Positions 17,845 through 27,189 of a stretch of DNA of 64,000 nucleotides are shown piece by piece. The stretch is from Pseudochelatococcus lubricantis (GTDB lineage: Bacteria > Pseudomonadota > Alphaproteobacteria > Rhizobiales > Beijerinckiaceae). Each line of letters begins with the position of its first letter. Position 1 is the first letter of the stretch. Position numbers and translations under genes: made by a program. The notes beneath the pieces are model-generated. The model was given only the letters and a program-made list of their open reading frames with translations. It had not been told where the DNA came from and did no database searches. The stretch lies in NCBI RefSeq assembly GCF_042432495.1, contig NZ_JBHLXC010000001.1, positions 124,001 through 188,000 of the forward strand, given 5' to 3'.

Positions 17845-20097
17845 ATGCGCAATTTATCGGGATCGACGCCGATCTTGCGGGCAGGCAGGCGACTGCTGAT
17901 CACCGCGAGTTTGCTGGCGATAGCCTCTCATGCCGCTGCGCAGCGGGCGAGCGGAGCGCAGTCCAACGGCGAGACGGCGGTTCTCGAGACCATCGTCGTG
18001 GAGGAGGCGAAGGAAACCGCCACCGGGCCTGTGAACGGGTATATCGCTCGCCGCTCGGCCACCGCCACCAAGACCGATACGCCTCTCATCGAGACGCCGC
18101 GCTCCCTCAGCGTCATCCCTCGCCAGCAGATCGTCGATCAGGGTGCGCAGAGCGTCTCGCAGGCCCTGCGCTATTCCGCCGGCGTCGTTTCCGAAACGCG
18201 CCCCACCAACGGCCGCTACGACAGCGTGTTCCTGCGCGGTTTCGGCGGCGGCGGCACGCAGGCCGCCTACATCAACTATCTCGACGGGCTGAAGCTGCAG
18301 CGCGGCATCTCCTACGCCATTCCCTCCGTCGAGGTCTACGGGCTGGAGCGCATCGAAATCCTGCGCGGGCCGGCCTCTGTGCTCTTCGGGCAGGTCAGCC
18401 CCGGCGGCATCGTCAATCAGGTCAGCAAGCGGCCGCAGTCAACACCGCACGGCGAAATCCAGTTGCAGGGCGGCACGTGGAACAAATTGCAGGGCGCCTT
18501 CGACATCGGCGGGCCGGTCGATCCCGACAAGAAGCTGCTCTATCGCATCGTCGGGCTCGGCCGGGCGGCGGATACGCAGGTCGACCACACGCGGGAAGAG
18601 CGCATCTACATCGCACCCTCGCTGACCTGGCAGCCGACGGCGGCGACCTCGTTCACCATCCTGTCGAGCTATCAGCGCGATCCGGAAACGGGGTTCTACG
18701 GCGGCCTGCCGGCTTCCGGCACGCGGCTGCCCAACCCGAACGGCAGAATTCCCACCTCGTTTTTTCCTGGCGATCCGGTTTTCGAGGGGTTCAGCCGCGA
18801 CACCGCCCAGATCGGCTATGCATTCTCGCACCGCTTCGACGATACGTGGACCGTGCGCCAGAACGCGCGCTTCCAGCATATCGAGTCCAAGTTCAAGACA
18901 TTGGCCGCGGCAGGCATCGCGGGTGACCTGCGCACCATTGTCCGCCGGCCGGGATACTCGCGCGAGCGTATGAACGGCTTTGTCGTCGATAACCAGGTCG
19001 AGGCGCGTTTCGAGACCGGTGCGCTGAGCCACACGGCGCTGGTCGGCCTCGACTATCAATACAGCTGGGCCAACCGCTCGCTCAATTCCGGCGGAACCGC
19101 CCCGTCTATCGATTTCACACGTCCCGTTTACTTCCAGCCGTTTACAGCGCCGGGGATTGCCTATACCGACCGCGAGCAGAACTTTGCAGGCCTCTACGCG
19201 CAGGATCAGATCCGGCTCGGCAAATGGGCGTTTCTGCTCGGCGTCCGGCAGGACTGGGTGGAGACGCGCCAGAACGCGCAGGCGAGCCCCGGCAGTTCCG
19301 TCTTCAGGCGCACGAAGGAGACCGACGATGCCTTCAGCGGCAATGCCGGCGTCGTCTATCTGTTTGATAACGGCCTTGCCCCCTATGCGAGTTTCTCGAC
19401 CTCGTTCGAGCCCGTCAGCGGCACGGATTACTATGGCAATACCTTCGATCCCTCCGAAGGCGAGCAATACGAAATCGGCCTGAAATACCAGCCGGCCGGT
19501 TTCAACAGCTCCGTTCAGGTCTCGGCCTTCAACCTGACGCAGACCAACGTGCTGACGAGCGATCCTGTCAATGCCAACTTCAGTGTGCAGACCGGCGAAA
19601 TCCGCTCGCGGGGCGTCGAGGTGGAGGCGCGCGTCAACCTGCTCGACGGGCTCGACGTGATCGGCGCCTATACTTTCATCGACGCCAAGGTCACCAAGGA
19701 TAACAACGTCAATACGCTGGGGCGCACGCCGGTGGGCGTGCCCAGGCACACGGCCTCGCTGTGGGGGCATTATACCTTCTCGGAAGGCGCGCTGCGCGGG
19801 CTGTCGCTCGGCGCGGGCGTGCGCTACGTCGGCGTGACGCCGGGCGACAGCACGGGGTGGTTTACCGTGGCCGGCTTCCCGCCCGTGCGCGCCACCGTGC
19901 CCGCCTATACGCTTGTCGATGCCGTGCTGTCTTACGACCTCGGTGCGCGGTTCGGGGAACTGAAGGGCTTCAACGTCGCCGTTAACGCCAACAACCTGTT
20001 CGACAAGGAATATGTGTCGGGCTGCTATGCCGTGAACAACGGCTGCGTCTACGGCCCCCGCCGTACCATCACCGGCACGCTCTCCTACCGCTGGTAG
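17845..20097 (+). CDS. TonB-dependent outer-membrane receptor (siderophore type)
   Basis: A 750-residue outer-membrane transporter. A signal peptide ends at about HAAAQ (residue 32). The plug domain (about 65-175) contains TPRSLSVIPRQQIVDQGAQSVSQALRY, FLRGF and ILRGPASVLFGQVSPGGIVNQVSKRP. The 22-strand barrel runs to the terminal aromatic YRW. A TonB box candidate is ETIVVEE near residue 50. It would import a ferric siderophore or other large ligand using TonB energy. ATG 17845 is chosen for the upstream GGAGAAGG; an in-frame TTG lies 15 bases earlier. The YncE-like gene follows. Confidence 0.93.
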   Translation: MRNLSGSTPILRAGRRLLITASLLAIASHAAAQRASGAQSNGETAVLETIVVEEAKETATGPVNGYIARRSATATKTDTPLIETPRSLSVIPRQQIVDQGAQSVSQALRYSAGVVSETRPTNGRYDSVFLRGFGGGGTQAAYINYLDGLKLQRGISYAIPSVEVYGLERIEILRGPASVLFGQVSPGGIVNQVSKRPQSTPHGEIQLQGGTWNKLQGAFDIGGPVDPDKKLLYRIVGLGRAADTQVDHTREERIYIAPSLTWQPTAATSFTILSSYQRDPETGFYGGLPASGTRLPNPNGRIPTSFFPGDPVFEGFSRDTAQIGYAFSHRFDDTWTVRQNARFQHIESKFKTLAAAGIAGDLRTIVRRPGYSRERMNGFVVDNQVEARFETGALSHTALVGLDYQYSWANRSLNSGGTAPSIDFTRPVYFQPFTAPGIAYTDREQNFAGLYAQDQIRLGKWAFLLGVRQDWVETRQNAQASPGSSVFRRTKETDDAFSGNAGVVYLFDNGLAPYASFSTSFEPVSGTDYYGNTFDPSEGEQYEIGLKYQPAGFNSSVQVSAFNLTQTNVLTSDPVNANFSVQTGEIRSRGVEVEARVNLLDGLDVIGAYTFIDAKVTKDNNVNTLGRTPVGVPRHTASLWGHYTFSEGALRGLSLGAGVRYVGVTPGDSTGWFTVAGFPPVRATVPAYTLVDAVLSYDLGARFGELKGFNVAVNANNLFDKEYVSGCYAVNNGCVYGPRRTITGTLSYRW

Positions 20098-20106
20098 AGT
20101 CACACC

Positions 20107-20166
20107 GTGCGGTGCTTGAGCAAAACCCGCGCGAGCGGCCGGAGGCCGGGAGCGCCGGCATCCGGC
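20107..20166. repeat. Degenerate dispersed repeat, copy B
   Basis: Shares GCTTGAGCAAAaCCC, CGCGAGC and CCGGGAG blocks with 5171-5231. It lies between the receptor and YncE-like genes and has no coding content. Confidence 0.45.
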
Positions 20167-20251
20167 GGCGCGCCTGCTCACGGGGCGGAGCCGAGCACCG
20201 GGCGGGGCTTCGACAATATGTAACGCCCGATATGCATCATGGGAGAAAAAC

Positions 20252-21508
20252 ATGAAACGATGGCTTCAAATCACCCCCATTCTCGCGGCCATGGCCGGTG
20301 CCGCGGTCCCGGGTGGGGCGATCCTCTGGGCGCCGCATTCTTCCGCCGCGGCTTCCGAAACAGTGGCGGGGGCGGCTGTGAAGACACAAGAGATCCTGCG
20401 TCAGCCCGTCGCGTCCGACGTGGTGGAACTGGAATACGGCGCCGGGCAAAACGCGGTCTTCGTCGCCGCCCCCGACTGGAAGGACGAGGCCGGATCCCGG
20501 GTGCTGCGGCTCAACCCTGAAACCCTCGCCACAGAGGCGGAGATTGCGCTGCCGTCCAAGGGCTTCGGCGTGGCGCTGGATTCCGGAGCCGGCCGCCTCT
20601 ACCTGACACAGCCGTTCAATGGCGCCATCGCGGTCGTGGATGCCAACCGAAACGCGCTGGAAACCCGCATTCCGCTGGTGGACAAGGCCAATCTGGAGAA
20701 TCTGTACCGGGAGCGAGGCGCTTCCCCGAAGCAACTTGCATACGCGGCCGAGCAACTGAAAAAATACAAGATCGTCGAGGACTATCCCTACAGGTTGCGC
20801 GAGCTTGCGGTCGACCGCCACAACGGACGCCTCTTCGTGCCGGGCCTGGGTTTCGGCATCGACAGCGTCCTGTTCGTGGTCGACACGAAGGCGCAGAAGC
20901 TGGAAAAAACCATTCCCGGCTTCGGCTTCAACGCCGTCGGCATCGCGCTGGACGAGAAGAACAACCGCGTCTTCGTCTCCAACATGCAGGGCCAGTTGAT
21001 CGTTGTCGACACCCAGAAGCTGGAGGTGATCGGAAAATACGAGATCGAGGCCGACCAGTTGCTCAATCTCGTCTACGATCCCGGGACGAACCGCCTGTTC
21101 GGCGTCGATCAGGGGATCGATCGTGACCAGGTGCGCAACGTGCAGCTCGGTGTGGAATACAAGCGCCGCAGCGCCGGAGACAGGCTCTTCGCGCTGGATC
21201 CCGACACCGGCAAGACGCTCGCCGAAGTGCCCGCCGGCCCGGACCCGATCAGCCTGCGCCTGGATGCCGGGCGGAAGCGTCTCTACGTGACCAACCGCGG
21301 CGGCGTGCGTGTCGATGAAGGCAAGGGCACCTTGGGCGTTTACGACGCCAACACCTATGCGCTGTTGCAGACGATTGATCTGCCGCCGCATCCCAACAGC
21401 CTCACGCTGGGCGAGAACGGCGACATCCTCTACGTTACGGTCAAGAACGACGGCAATGGCAAGAAAGCGGGCAAGCAGGAAAGCGTGGTGCGGATCGACC
21501 TTAGGTGA
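20252..21508 (+). CDS. YncE-like periplasmic beta-propeller protein
   Basis: A 418-residue exported protein with a signal peptide (hydrophobic residues 7-30, ending SSAAA). The remainder is a seven-bladed WD40/YVTN-like propeller with blade motifs such as GRLYLTQPFNGAIAVVDANRN, NRVFVSNMQGQLIVVDTQK and KRLYVTNRGG. E. coli YncE is an iron-regulated periplasmic propeller next to the TonB receptor gene yncD, and the same arrangement is seen here. It probably works with the receptor, but ligand and mechanism are unknown. GGGAGAAAAAC precedes the ATG. A helical insertion (KANLENLYRERGASPKQLAYAAEQLKKY) interrupts blade 2. Confidence 0.85.
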   Translation: MKRWLQITPILAAMAGAAVPGGAILWAPHSSAAASETVAGAAVKTQEILRQPVASDVVELEYGAGQNAVFVAAPDWKDEAGSRVLRLNPETLATEAEIALPSKGFGVALDSGAGRLYLTQPFNGAIAVVDANRNALETRIPLVDKANLENLYRERGASPKQLAYAAEQLKKYKIVEDYPYRLRELAVDRHNGRLFVPGLGFGIDSVLFVVDTKAQKLEKTIPGFGFNAVGIALDEKNNRVFVSNMQGQLIVVDTQKLEVIGKYEIEADQLLNLVYDPGTNRLFGVDQGIDRDQVRNVQLGVEYKRRSAGDRLFALDPDTGKTLAEVPAGPDPISLRLDAGRKRLYVTNRGGVRVDEGKGTLGVYDANTYALLQTIDLPPHPNSLTLGENGDILYVTVKNDGNGKKAGKQESVVRIDLR

Positions 21509-21524
21509 AGTGGGTCGAAGCGGC

Positions 21525-21565
21525 GCGACCCCGTCAATGCGGCGGTTGTCGAGCGACGGGGTCGC
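21525..21565. terminator. Convergent hairpin between yncE-like and tetR genes
   Basis: An 11-bp perfect stem (GCGACCCCGTC / GACGGGGTCGC) with a 19-base loop overlaps the tetR stop region and lies 17 bp after the yncE-like stop. It is symmetric and could end transcription from both sides, but no T-run is present. Confidence 0.4.
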
Positions 21566-22208
21566 CGTCCGGCGCCGGTCGGTCGTCGCCGGTTTTCTTC
21601 TGTTCCCGCGTCCAGGAGGACAGTACCAGCTTGATGAATGCCTGCCCCTCGGGCACCAGATGGCATCTTCCCTTGTCCAGCGCCCATTCCCCGACGAGGC
21701 CGGAGACGGCGGCGTTCAGCGTTACGGCAGCTGTCTGGGGGGACCAGGGAGGCGGCAGGCCGACGTCACGCTCGACGAGCTGGAAAATCTGGGCGAAGTG
21801 CTTGACCATCTCCTCGCGGAACGTCGAACCGCCTTCTTCTGCGTTGTCTGCCATGACGATATCGAGGCGCATGATGCCGCGGATCATCCCCTGCTGGCGA
21901 GGGTCCGTCTGCAGCCGCTCGAACATCTCCGCGATAAGGTCGCCAAGTTTCGCGAGGGAGGCGGCATCGGGGCTCTCCGAAAGGGTCTGCGCGAGCTTCC
22001 GGAAAGGCTCCTGAGCCCTGTCCCGAAGGGCGGTGAGCAGCCCCTGCTTGTTCCTGAAGTGCCAGTGGACGGCGCCGCGCGTCACGCCGGCCGCCGCAGC
22101 TATTTCCTCAAGGCTGACCTTATCGAATCCCTTATCTAGGAATAAGCTCTCAGCTGCCTGGAGGATTTGACGTCCCGTCTCGGCCGCCTGCTCTTTTGTT
22201 CGTCTCAT
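21534..22208 (-). CDS. TetR/AcrR-family repressor of the adjacent efflux operon
   Basis: A 224-residue repressor. The N-terminal helix-turn-helix (about 10-55) reads ILQAAESLFLDKGFDKVSLEEIAAAAGVTRG then AVHWHFRNKQGLLTAL, close to AcrR/TtgR/BepR-type pump repressors. The rest is the helical ligand pocket. It is divergent from the RND operon, and a palindrome at 22548-22566 suits its operator. ATG 22208 is chosen over the adjacent GTG. Drug or phenolic ligands would relieve repression by analogy. Confidence 0.9.
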   Translation of the reverse strand: MRRTKEQAAETGRQILQAAESLFLDKGFDKVSLEEIAAAAGVTRGAVHWHFRNKQGLLTALRDRAQEPFRKLAQTLSESPDAASLAKLGDLIAEMFERLQTDPRQQGMIRGIMRLDIVMADNAEEGGSTFREEMVKHFAQIFQLVERDVGLPPPWSPQTAAVTLNAAVSGLVGEWALDKGRCHLVPEGQAFIKLVLSSWTREQKKTGDDRPAPDGDPVARQPPH

Positions 22209-22273
22209 CACCTTGCCTTTATCGTCTGTTTATTCCGGCATACGGTACGTTTCTTATTATTGCAATAACCTCA

Positions 22274-22450
22274 CTAGTTGACGGTACTCCCGGCCACGAT
22301 AGTGTTGAACTCGGCACCCCTGCGCCTGTTGTCGACTGCCGGCGCGCAGAACTTGTGATTTTCCTTGCCGGGCTTGCCGTGACCGGCCTTGGAGATCCGT
22401 GGAGCCTCCGACCCGCGCCGAGCCCGTTTTATGGCAATGATCTGCTTCAT
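22274..22450 (-). CDS. Small basic hypothetical protein, 58 aa
   Basis: An open frame of 58 codons starting MKQIIAIKRARRG, with a very strong ribosome-binding site (GGGAGGAAAGC before the ATG). It is rich in Lys, Arg and Gly and ends TIVAGSTVN. No family is recognised and no membrane segment is seen. It lies 65 bp upstream of tetR in the same direction and could be its leader gene or an independent small protein. The strong start signal is the main reason for calling it. Confidence 0.45.
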   Translation of the reverse strand: MKQIIAIKRARRGSEAPRISKAGHGKPGKENHKFCAPAVDNRRRGAEFNTIVAGSTVN

Positions 22451-22547
22451 GCTTTCCTCCCGCTCGCCGAGTTGATCCGGCAATCATGACGGCTGTTCCG
22501 CGTCCCCATGCGCCGGGTGAGCCGCAGGGTTTCTATCTAAACGTATT

Positions 22548-22566
22548 TACAAACGTAACGATTGTA
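22548..22566. promoter_or_regulatory. Candidate TetR operator
   Basis: An inverted repeat TACAA-N9-TTGTA overlaps a repeated AAACGTA motif (22539-22559), 38 bases upstream of the efflux operon start. It resembles operators of AcrR-type repressors in size and position. The binding assignment is inferred. Confidence 0.45.
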
Positions 22567-22603
22567 TATATAAATCGCGGAGAATGTCAGTCGAGGAACC
22601 TTC

Positions 22604-23749
22604 ATGCGTAGATCCTTCCGCGGACTCGTGGCCGCCTGTTGCCTTATCGTGCTCGCCGCGCCAGCGCTGGCCCAGATGCCGGGCGGGGGAGGGCCGCCGG
22701 CGGTCGGCGTCGTGACGGTTCAGGAGACGGAACTGACCGAGACGACGGAGTTCAACGGCCGCATTGAGGCCACCGACCGGGTCAATCTCGTTGCCCGCGT
22801 CTCCGCTTTTCTTGAGGAGCAGTTGTTCGTCGAGGGCGCCGACGTGAAGAGTGGCGATCTTCTCTTCCGGCTGGAGCGACCGCCCTACGAGGCCGATATC
22901 GAGGCGAAAGAGGCGGCTGTCGCGCAGGCGCAAGCGCAGCTCGATAACGCCAATACCGCCTTCGACCGCGCGGACCAGCTGCGCAAGTCGGGTTCGGGAT
23001 CGCAGAGCGCGCTGGACAATGCGCTCGCGGCGCAGAGAACCGCCGCCGCGCAGCTTCGCGCCGCCCGGGCGGCGCTGCGCGTGTCGCAGATCAACCTCGA
23101 CTACACCGAGATCCACTCGCCGATCGACGGCCGCATCGGCCGCGTCTCCGCGACCGTCGGCAACGTGGTGTCGCCGACCACAGGCACGCTGGCGACGGTG
23201 GTCAGCCAGGATCCGATGCATGTCACGTTCCCCGTGCCCACGCGCCAGCTCGTCGAGCTGCAGCAGAGGCACGCGGCGGAAGGCGGTGTATCCAAGGGGC
23301 TGAGGCTCCGGCTGCGCCTGCCCGACGGGCGCGCCTACCATCTGGTCGGGACGCTCGATTTCGTGGATGTGAGCGTCGCCGCCGCCACCGACTCGATCAC
23401 CTTGCGTGGATCGATCGCCAATCCGGCCGATGAGAACGGCCGGCGTGAGTTGTTCAACGACGAGTTCGTGCGTGTCATCCTGGAGTCCGTCACGGCGCAG
23501 AAGGTGCTGGCGATCCCCCGCGCGGCGGTGCTGACCGATCAGCAGGGCAACTTCGTCTATGTCGTTAACGCGGAGAAGGTTGCCGAGGTGCGGCGGGTCA
23601 GGATCGGGCAGTCGAGCGCCGGCACGGCAACCGTCGTCGACGGGCTCGTCGTCGGCGACACGATTGTTGTCGAGGGTGTCCAGCGCGTGCGGCCCGGGGC
23701 GCCGGTTACGCCCGAGCCGCTTCCCGCCCAACCGGCAACGGGAGGTTGA
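22604..23749 (+). CDS. RND efflux membrane fusion protein (periplasmic adaptor)
   Basis: A 381-residue AcrA/MexA-type adaptor. A signal peptide (to about residue 24, ending ALA-Q) lacks a lipobox Cys. It has paired lipoyl half-motifs around RVSAFLEEQLFVEGADVKSGDLLFRL and INLDYTEIHSPIDGRIGRVSATVGNVV, with a coiled-coil hairpin between them (about 100-160). A beta-barrel and membrane-proximal domain follow (180-360). It links the RND pump to an outer-membrane channel. No channel gene is adjacent, so a TolC-like protein encoded elsewhere must serve. Confidence 0.93.
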   Translation: MRRSFRGLVAACCLIVLAAPALAQMPGGGGPPAVGVVTVQETELTETTEFNGRIEATDRVNLVARVSAFLEEQLFVEGADVKSGDLLFRLERPPYEADIEAKEAAVAQAQAQLDNANTAFDRADQLRKSGSGSQSALDNALAAQRTAAAQLRAARAALRVSQINLDYTEIHSPIDGRIGRVSATVGNVVSPTTGTLATVVSQDPMHVTFPVPTRQLVELQQRHAAEGGVSKGLRLRLRLPDGRAYHLVGTLDFVDVSVAAATDSITLRGSIANPADENGRRELFNDEFVRVILESVTAQKVLAIPRAAVLTDQQGNFVYVVNAEKVAEVRRVRIGQSSAGTATVVDGLVVGDTIVVEGVQRVRPGAPVTPEPLPAQPATGG

Positions 23750-23754
23750 CCGCG

Positions 23755-26700
23755 ATGATCTCCGACGTCTTCATCGACCGGCCGCGGCTTGCCATCGTCA
23801 TCGCCATCGTCATCACCATCGCCGGCGCCCTGGCGCTGACCAGCCTGCCGGTGTCGCAACTGCCGGATATCGTGCCGCCGCAAGTGTCCGTGTCCGCGAA
23901 CTACCCGGGCGCCTCGGCGGAAGTGCTGGAGGCCACCGTCGCACAGCCGATCGAGTCGAAGGTCATCGGCGTCGACAAGGCGCTCTATATGAAGAGCACC
24001 AGCGGCAACGACGGCACCTATACGCTGACTGTCAGCTTTGCGCTCGGTACCGACGCGGACATCAACACGGTCAACGTCAACAACCGCGTGCAGACGGCGC
24101 TCTCGCAATTGCCCGCCGGGGTTCAGGCGCTCGGCGTCACGGTGCAGAAGAAGTCGTCCTCCATCCTGCAGTTCGTCACGCTGAGCAGTCCGGACGAGCG
24201 GTACGATCCGCTGTTCATGACGAACTACGCGACCATCAACGTTCTCGACGAGCTGGCGCGCACGCAGGGCGTAGGTTCGGCTTCGCTCTTCGGCCGCATG
24301 AACTATTCGATGCGTATCTGGTTCGATATCGAGCGTCTGTCGAGCCTCGGCATGGTGCCCTCGGACGTGATCACGGCCATCGCCGCCCAGAACGTGCAGG
24401 CGCCTGTCGGCCGCATCGGCGCGCGCCCGGTTCCGGACGACCAGCAGTTCCAGTTCAACGTGCAGACGCAGGGAAGACTCAGCACGCCGGAGGAGTTCGG
24501 CGACATCGTGCTGCGTGCCAATCCGGACGGTTCCGTCCTCAAGGTTCGGGATGTGGCGCGTGTGGAACTCGGGGCGCAGAACGAGGACTCGCTGAACCGG
24601 CTCAACGGCAAGCCGTCCGTCGCCATCGGCATCTATCTGTCGCCGGGCGCCAACGCGCTGAACGTTTCCAGCGCCGTGACGGCCAAGATCGAGCAGCTTC
24701 AGACCCGCATGCCGGAGGGGCTGAAGGCGCAGATCATGTATGACTCGACCACCTTCGTCTATGACACGATCGAGGCGGTCATCCATACACTGATCGAGGC
24801 CTTCGTCCTCGTCGCCGTCGTCGTGTTCGTCTTCCTCGGCAACATTCGGGCCACGCTGATCCCGATCATCGCCGTCCCGGTCTCCATCATCGGCACTTTC
24901 GCGGTGCTGCTGGTGCTCGGCTATTCCGCCAATACCGTTTCGCTTCTGGCGCTGGTGCTCGCCATCGGCATCGTCGTCGACGACGCCATCGTGGTGGTGG
25001 AGAACGTCGAGCGCGTGATGGAGGAGGAGCCGGACCTGTCGCCTGCGGATGCCACCAAGAAGGCCATGATACAGGTGACGGCGCCGATCATCGCCATCAC
25101 GCTCGTCCTGCTCTCCGTCTTCGTGCCGATCGGCTTCATTCCGGGTATCTCCGGCGAGCTGTTCCGGCAATTCGCGGTGACGATCAGCGTCGCCATGCTC
25201 ATCTCGGCGCTCAACGCGCTGACGCTGTCGCCGGCCCTGTGCGCCGTGTTCCTCCGCCACACGGGAGAGAAACGCGGCATCATGGGCTGGATCAGCCGGC
25301 GCATCGACGGGGTGCGCGACGGCTATGCCTGGATCGTGCGCAAGACGCTGCGCCTTTCCGTGCTGTCTCTCGTCATCGTGGGCGTTTGCGGTTTCAGCAT
25401 CTTCAGCCTGTCGCAGATTACCCCGTCCGGCTTTTTGCCGGAGGAGGATCAGGGCGCGTTCTTCATCAACGTGCAACTGCCCGACGGCGCTTCGGTCGCC
25501 CGCACCAGCGAGACGGTGCGCCAGGTCGAGGAACTGGTGGGGGCGTTGCCCCAGGTCGAGAACGTCACCTCCGTCATCGGCTTTTCGCTACTCGACAGCT
25601 TCTCGGCCAGCAACAACGCCTTCATGATCGTCCAGCTGAAGCCGTTCGAGGACCGCACGGCGGCGACCGACAAGGTTCAGGTTATCATCGGCCAGGTGTT
25701 CGGCGGCGTGCAGCAGATCCGCTCGGCCATGATCCTGCCGTTCAACCTGCCGCCCGTCATCGGCCTGTCCACCAGCGGCGGCTTCGAGGCCATGGTGGAA
25801 TCGCTGGAGGGCGCCGATCCGGCGACGATGGGCAGCATCGTGAACGCCGTCGTCGGCGCGGCCAACCAGGACCCGTCGCTGAGCCGCGTCTTCACGACCT
25901 ATGCCGCGAACGCGCCCTCGCTCTATCTCGACATCGACCGCGAGAAGGCACAGGCGCTGGGCGTCGGCATCAACGACATCTTTTCTGCCCTGCAGACGAC
26001 GCTCGGCGGGTCCTACGTCAACAACTTCAACCTGTTCGGGCGCACCTGGCAGGTGAACGTGCAGGGCGAGGTCGACAACCGCCGCGACATTCCCGCCCTG
26101 TGGAACATCTTCGTCCGCAGTGCGAGTGGCGACATGGTGCCGCTGCAGGCGATCGCGGAACTGAAGACCATCGTCGGCCCTGCCGTCATCACCCGCTACA
26201 ACAACTATCGTGCCGTCACCATCAACGGCTCGCCGGCGCCCGGCGTGTCGTCAGGCAACGCCATGAATGCGTTCGAGGCCGTGACGGCAAAGGTGCTGCC
26301 GGCGGGCTACGCACTCGAATGGACGGGCACGTCCTATCAGGAGCGGCAGGCGGGCGGGCAGACGGTCGTCGTCCTCGCGCTGGCGCTGCTCTTCGCCTAT
26401 CTCTTCCTCGTCGCCCTCTACGAGAGCTGGACCATCCCCGTTCCGGTGCTGCTCTCGGTCGTCGTGGCCGTGCTCGGCGCGTTCGGTGCGATCGTCGGCT
26501 GGGGCCTCACCCTCGATCTATACGGCCAGATCGGCCTCGTGGTCCTGATCGCGCTGGCGGCGAAGAATGGCATCCTCATCGTCGAGTTCGCCAAGGAGCG
26601 CCGGGAGAGCGGTCTTGGCATCCGCGAGGCGGCCGAACTGGGGGCGAAACTGCGTTTCCGCGCGGTGATGATGACCTCCTTCGCCTTCATTCTCGGCCTC

Positions 26701-26907
26701 GTACCGCTGGTCACGGCCAACGGCGCCTCGATGCTTGCGCGCCAGAACGTCAGCTCGCCCGTGTTCATGGGCATGATCGCGGCGAGCAGCTTGGGCATCA
26801 TCCTGATCCCGATGCTCTATGTCACCTTCCAGACGGTCCGCGAGAAGGTCAAGGACCTGTTCGGAAAGGGGAAACATGCCGCTTCCTCCCCGACGCACCA
26901 CGGGTGA
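23755..26907 (+). CDS. RND multidrug efflux pump, HAE-1 family
   Basis: A 1050-residue inner-membrane proton/drug antiporter with the AcrB layout: a transmembrane helix at 10-28, a large periplasmic loop, helices 2-6 from about 335, a second loop, and helices 8-12 from about 865. The proton-relay aspartates lie in LAIGIVVDDAIVVVENVERVM (helix 4), and the conserved AAKNGILIVEFAKE is in helix 10. ATG 23755 follows GGGAGG; a TTG nine bases earlier is less likely. It is coupled to the adaptor gene. A strong GC hairpin follows 50 bp downstream. Confidence 0.95.
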   Translation: MISDVFIDRPRLAIVIAIVITIAGALALTSLPVSQLPDIVPPQVSVSANYPGASAEVLEATVAQPIESKVIGVDKALYMKSTSGNDGTYTLTVSFALGTDADINTVNVNNRVQTALSQLPAGVQALGVTVQKKSSSILQFVTLSSPDERYDPLFMTNYATINVLDELARTQGVGSASLFGRMNYSMRIWFDIERLSSLGMVPSDVITAIAAQNVQAPVGRIGARPVPDDQQFQFNVQTQGRLSTPEEFGDIVLRANPDGSVLKVRDVARVELGAQNEDSLNRLNGKPSVAIGIYLSPGANALNVSSAVTAKIEQLQTRMPEGLKAQIMYDSTTFVYDTIEAVIHTLIEAFVLVAVVVFVFLGNIRATLIPIIAVPVSIIGTFAVLLVLGYSANTVSLLALVLAIGIVVDDAIVVVENVERVMEEEPDLSPADATKKAMIQVTAPIIAITLVLLSVFVPIGFIPGISGELFRQFAVTISVAMLISALNALTLSPALCAVFLRHTGEKRGIMGWISRRIDGVRDGYAWIVRKTLRLSVLSLVIVGVCGFSIFSLSQITPSGFLPEEDQGAFFINVQLPDGASVARTSETVRQVEELVGALPQVENVTSVIGFSLLDSFSASNNAFMIVQLKPFEDRTAATDKVQVIIGQVFGGVQQIRSAMILPFNLPPVIGLSTSGGFEAMVESLEGADPATMGSIVNAVVGAANQDPSLSRVFTTYAANAPSLYLDIDREKAQALGVGINDIFSALQTTLGGSYVNNFNLFGRTWQVNVQGEVDNRRDIPALWNIFVRSASGDMVPLQAIAELKTIVGPAVITRYNNYRAVTINGSPAPGVSSGNAMNAFEAVTAKVLPAGYALEWTGTSYQERQAGGQTVVVLALALLFAYLFLVALYESWTIPVPVLLSVVVAVLGAFGAIVGWGLTLDLYGQIGLVVLIALAAKNGILIVEFAKERRESGLGIREAAELGAKLRFRAVMMTSFAFILGLVPLVTANGASMLARQNVSSPVFMGMIAASSLGIILIPMLYVTFQTVREKVKDLFGKGKHAASSPTHHG

Positions 26908-26956
26908 GGGAGACGACGTCCGGCCGCACGCCCCCTCATCGTTGCCGGACGTCGGC

Positions 26957-26986
26957 GGGGCGCGCATCGCCTGCGGTGCGCGCCCC
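26957..26986 (+). terminator. Terminator of the RND operon
   Basis: A perfect 10-bp stem (GGGGCGCGCA / TGCGCGCCCC) with a 10-base loop is followed by a moderately T-rich stretch (TTCCTTTCT). This is also where base composition changes: the sequence after about 27110 becomes AT-rich. Confidence 0.7.
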
Positions 26987-27189
26987 GGAATTCCTTTCTG
27001 TATGCGGGAGGATATCCTGACCGGGAGCACGGCCTTCAGGCGCGCGGCATGGCAGACACCCGCCGCCCGTTTTCAGGAAAGCTCAAGGGACTTGCCTTGC
27101 GAAAAGGAGCCATGTATGTGGTAATAGCGGATAAATGGATAGCCCGTTTTCCGGTGATATAATAATGTATATTATTATTCTATACTGGA

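Noticed and set aside
23557..25476. 639-codon open frame antisense to the RND pump
   Set aside because: High GC keeps the opposite strand open; the translation is Arg/His/Asp-rich without family motifs.
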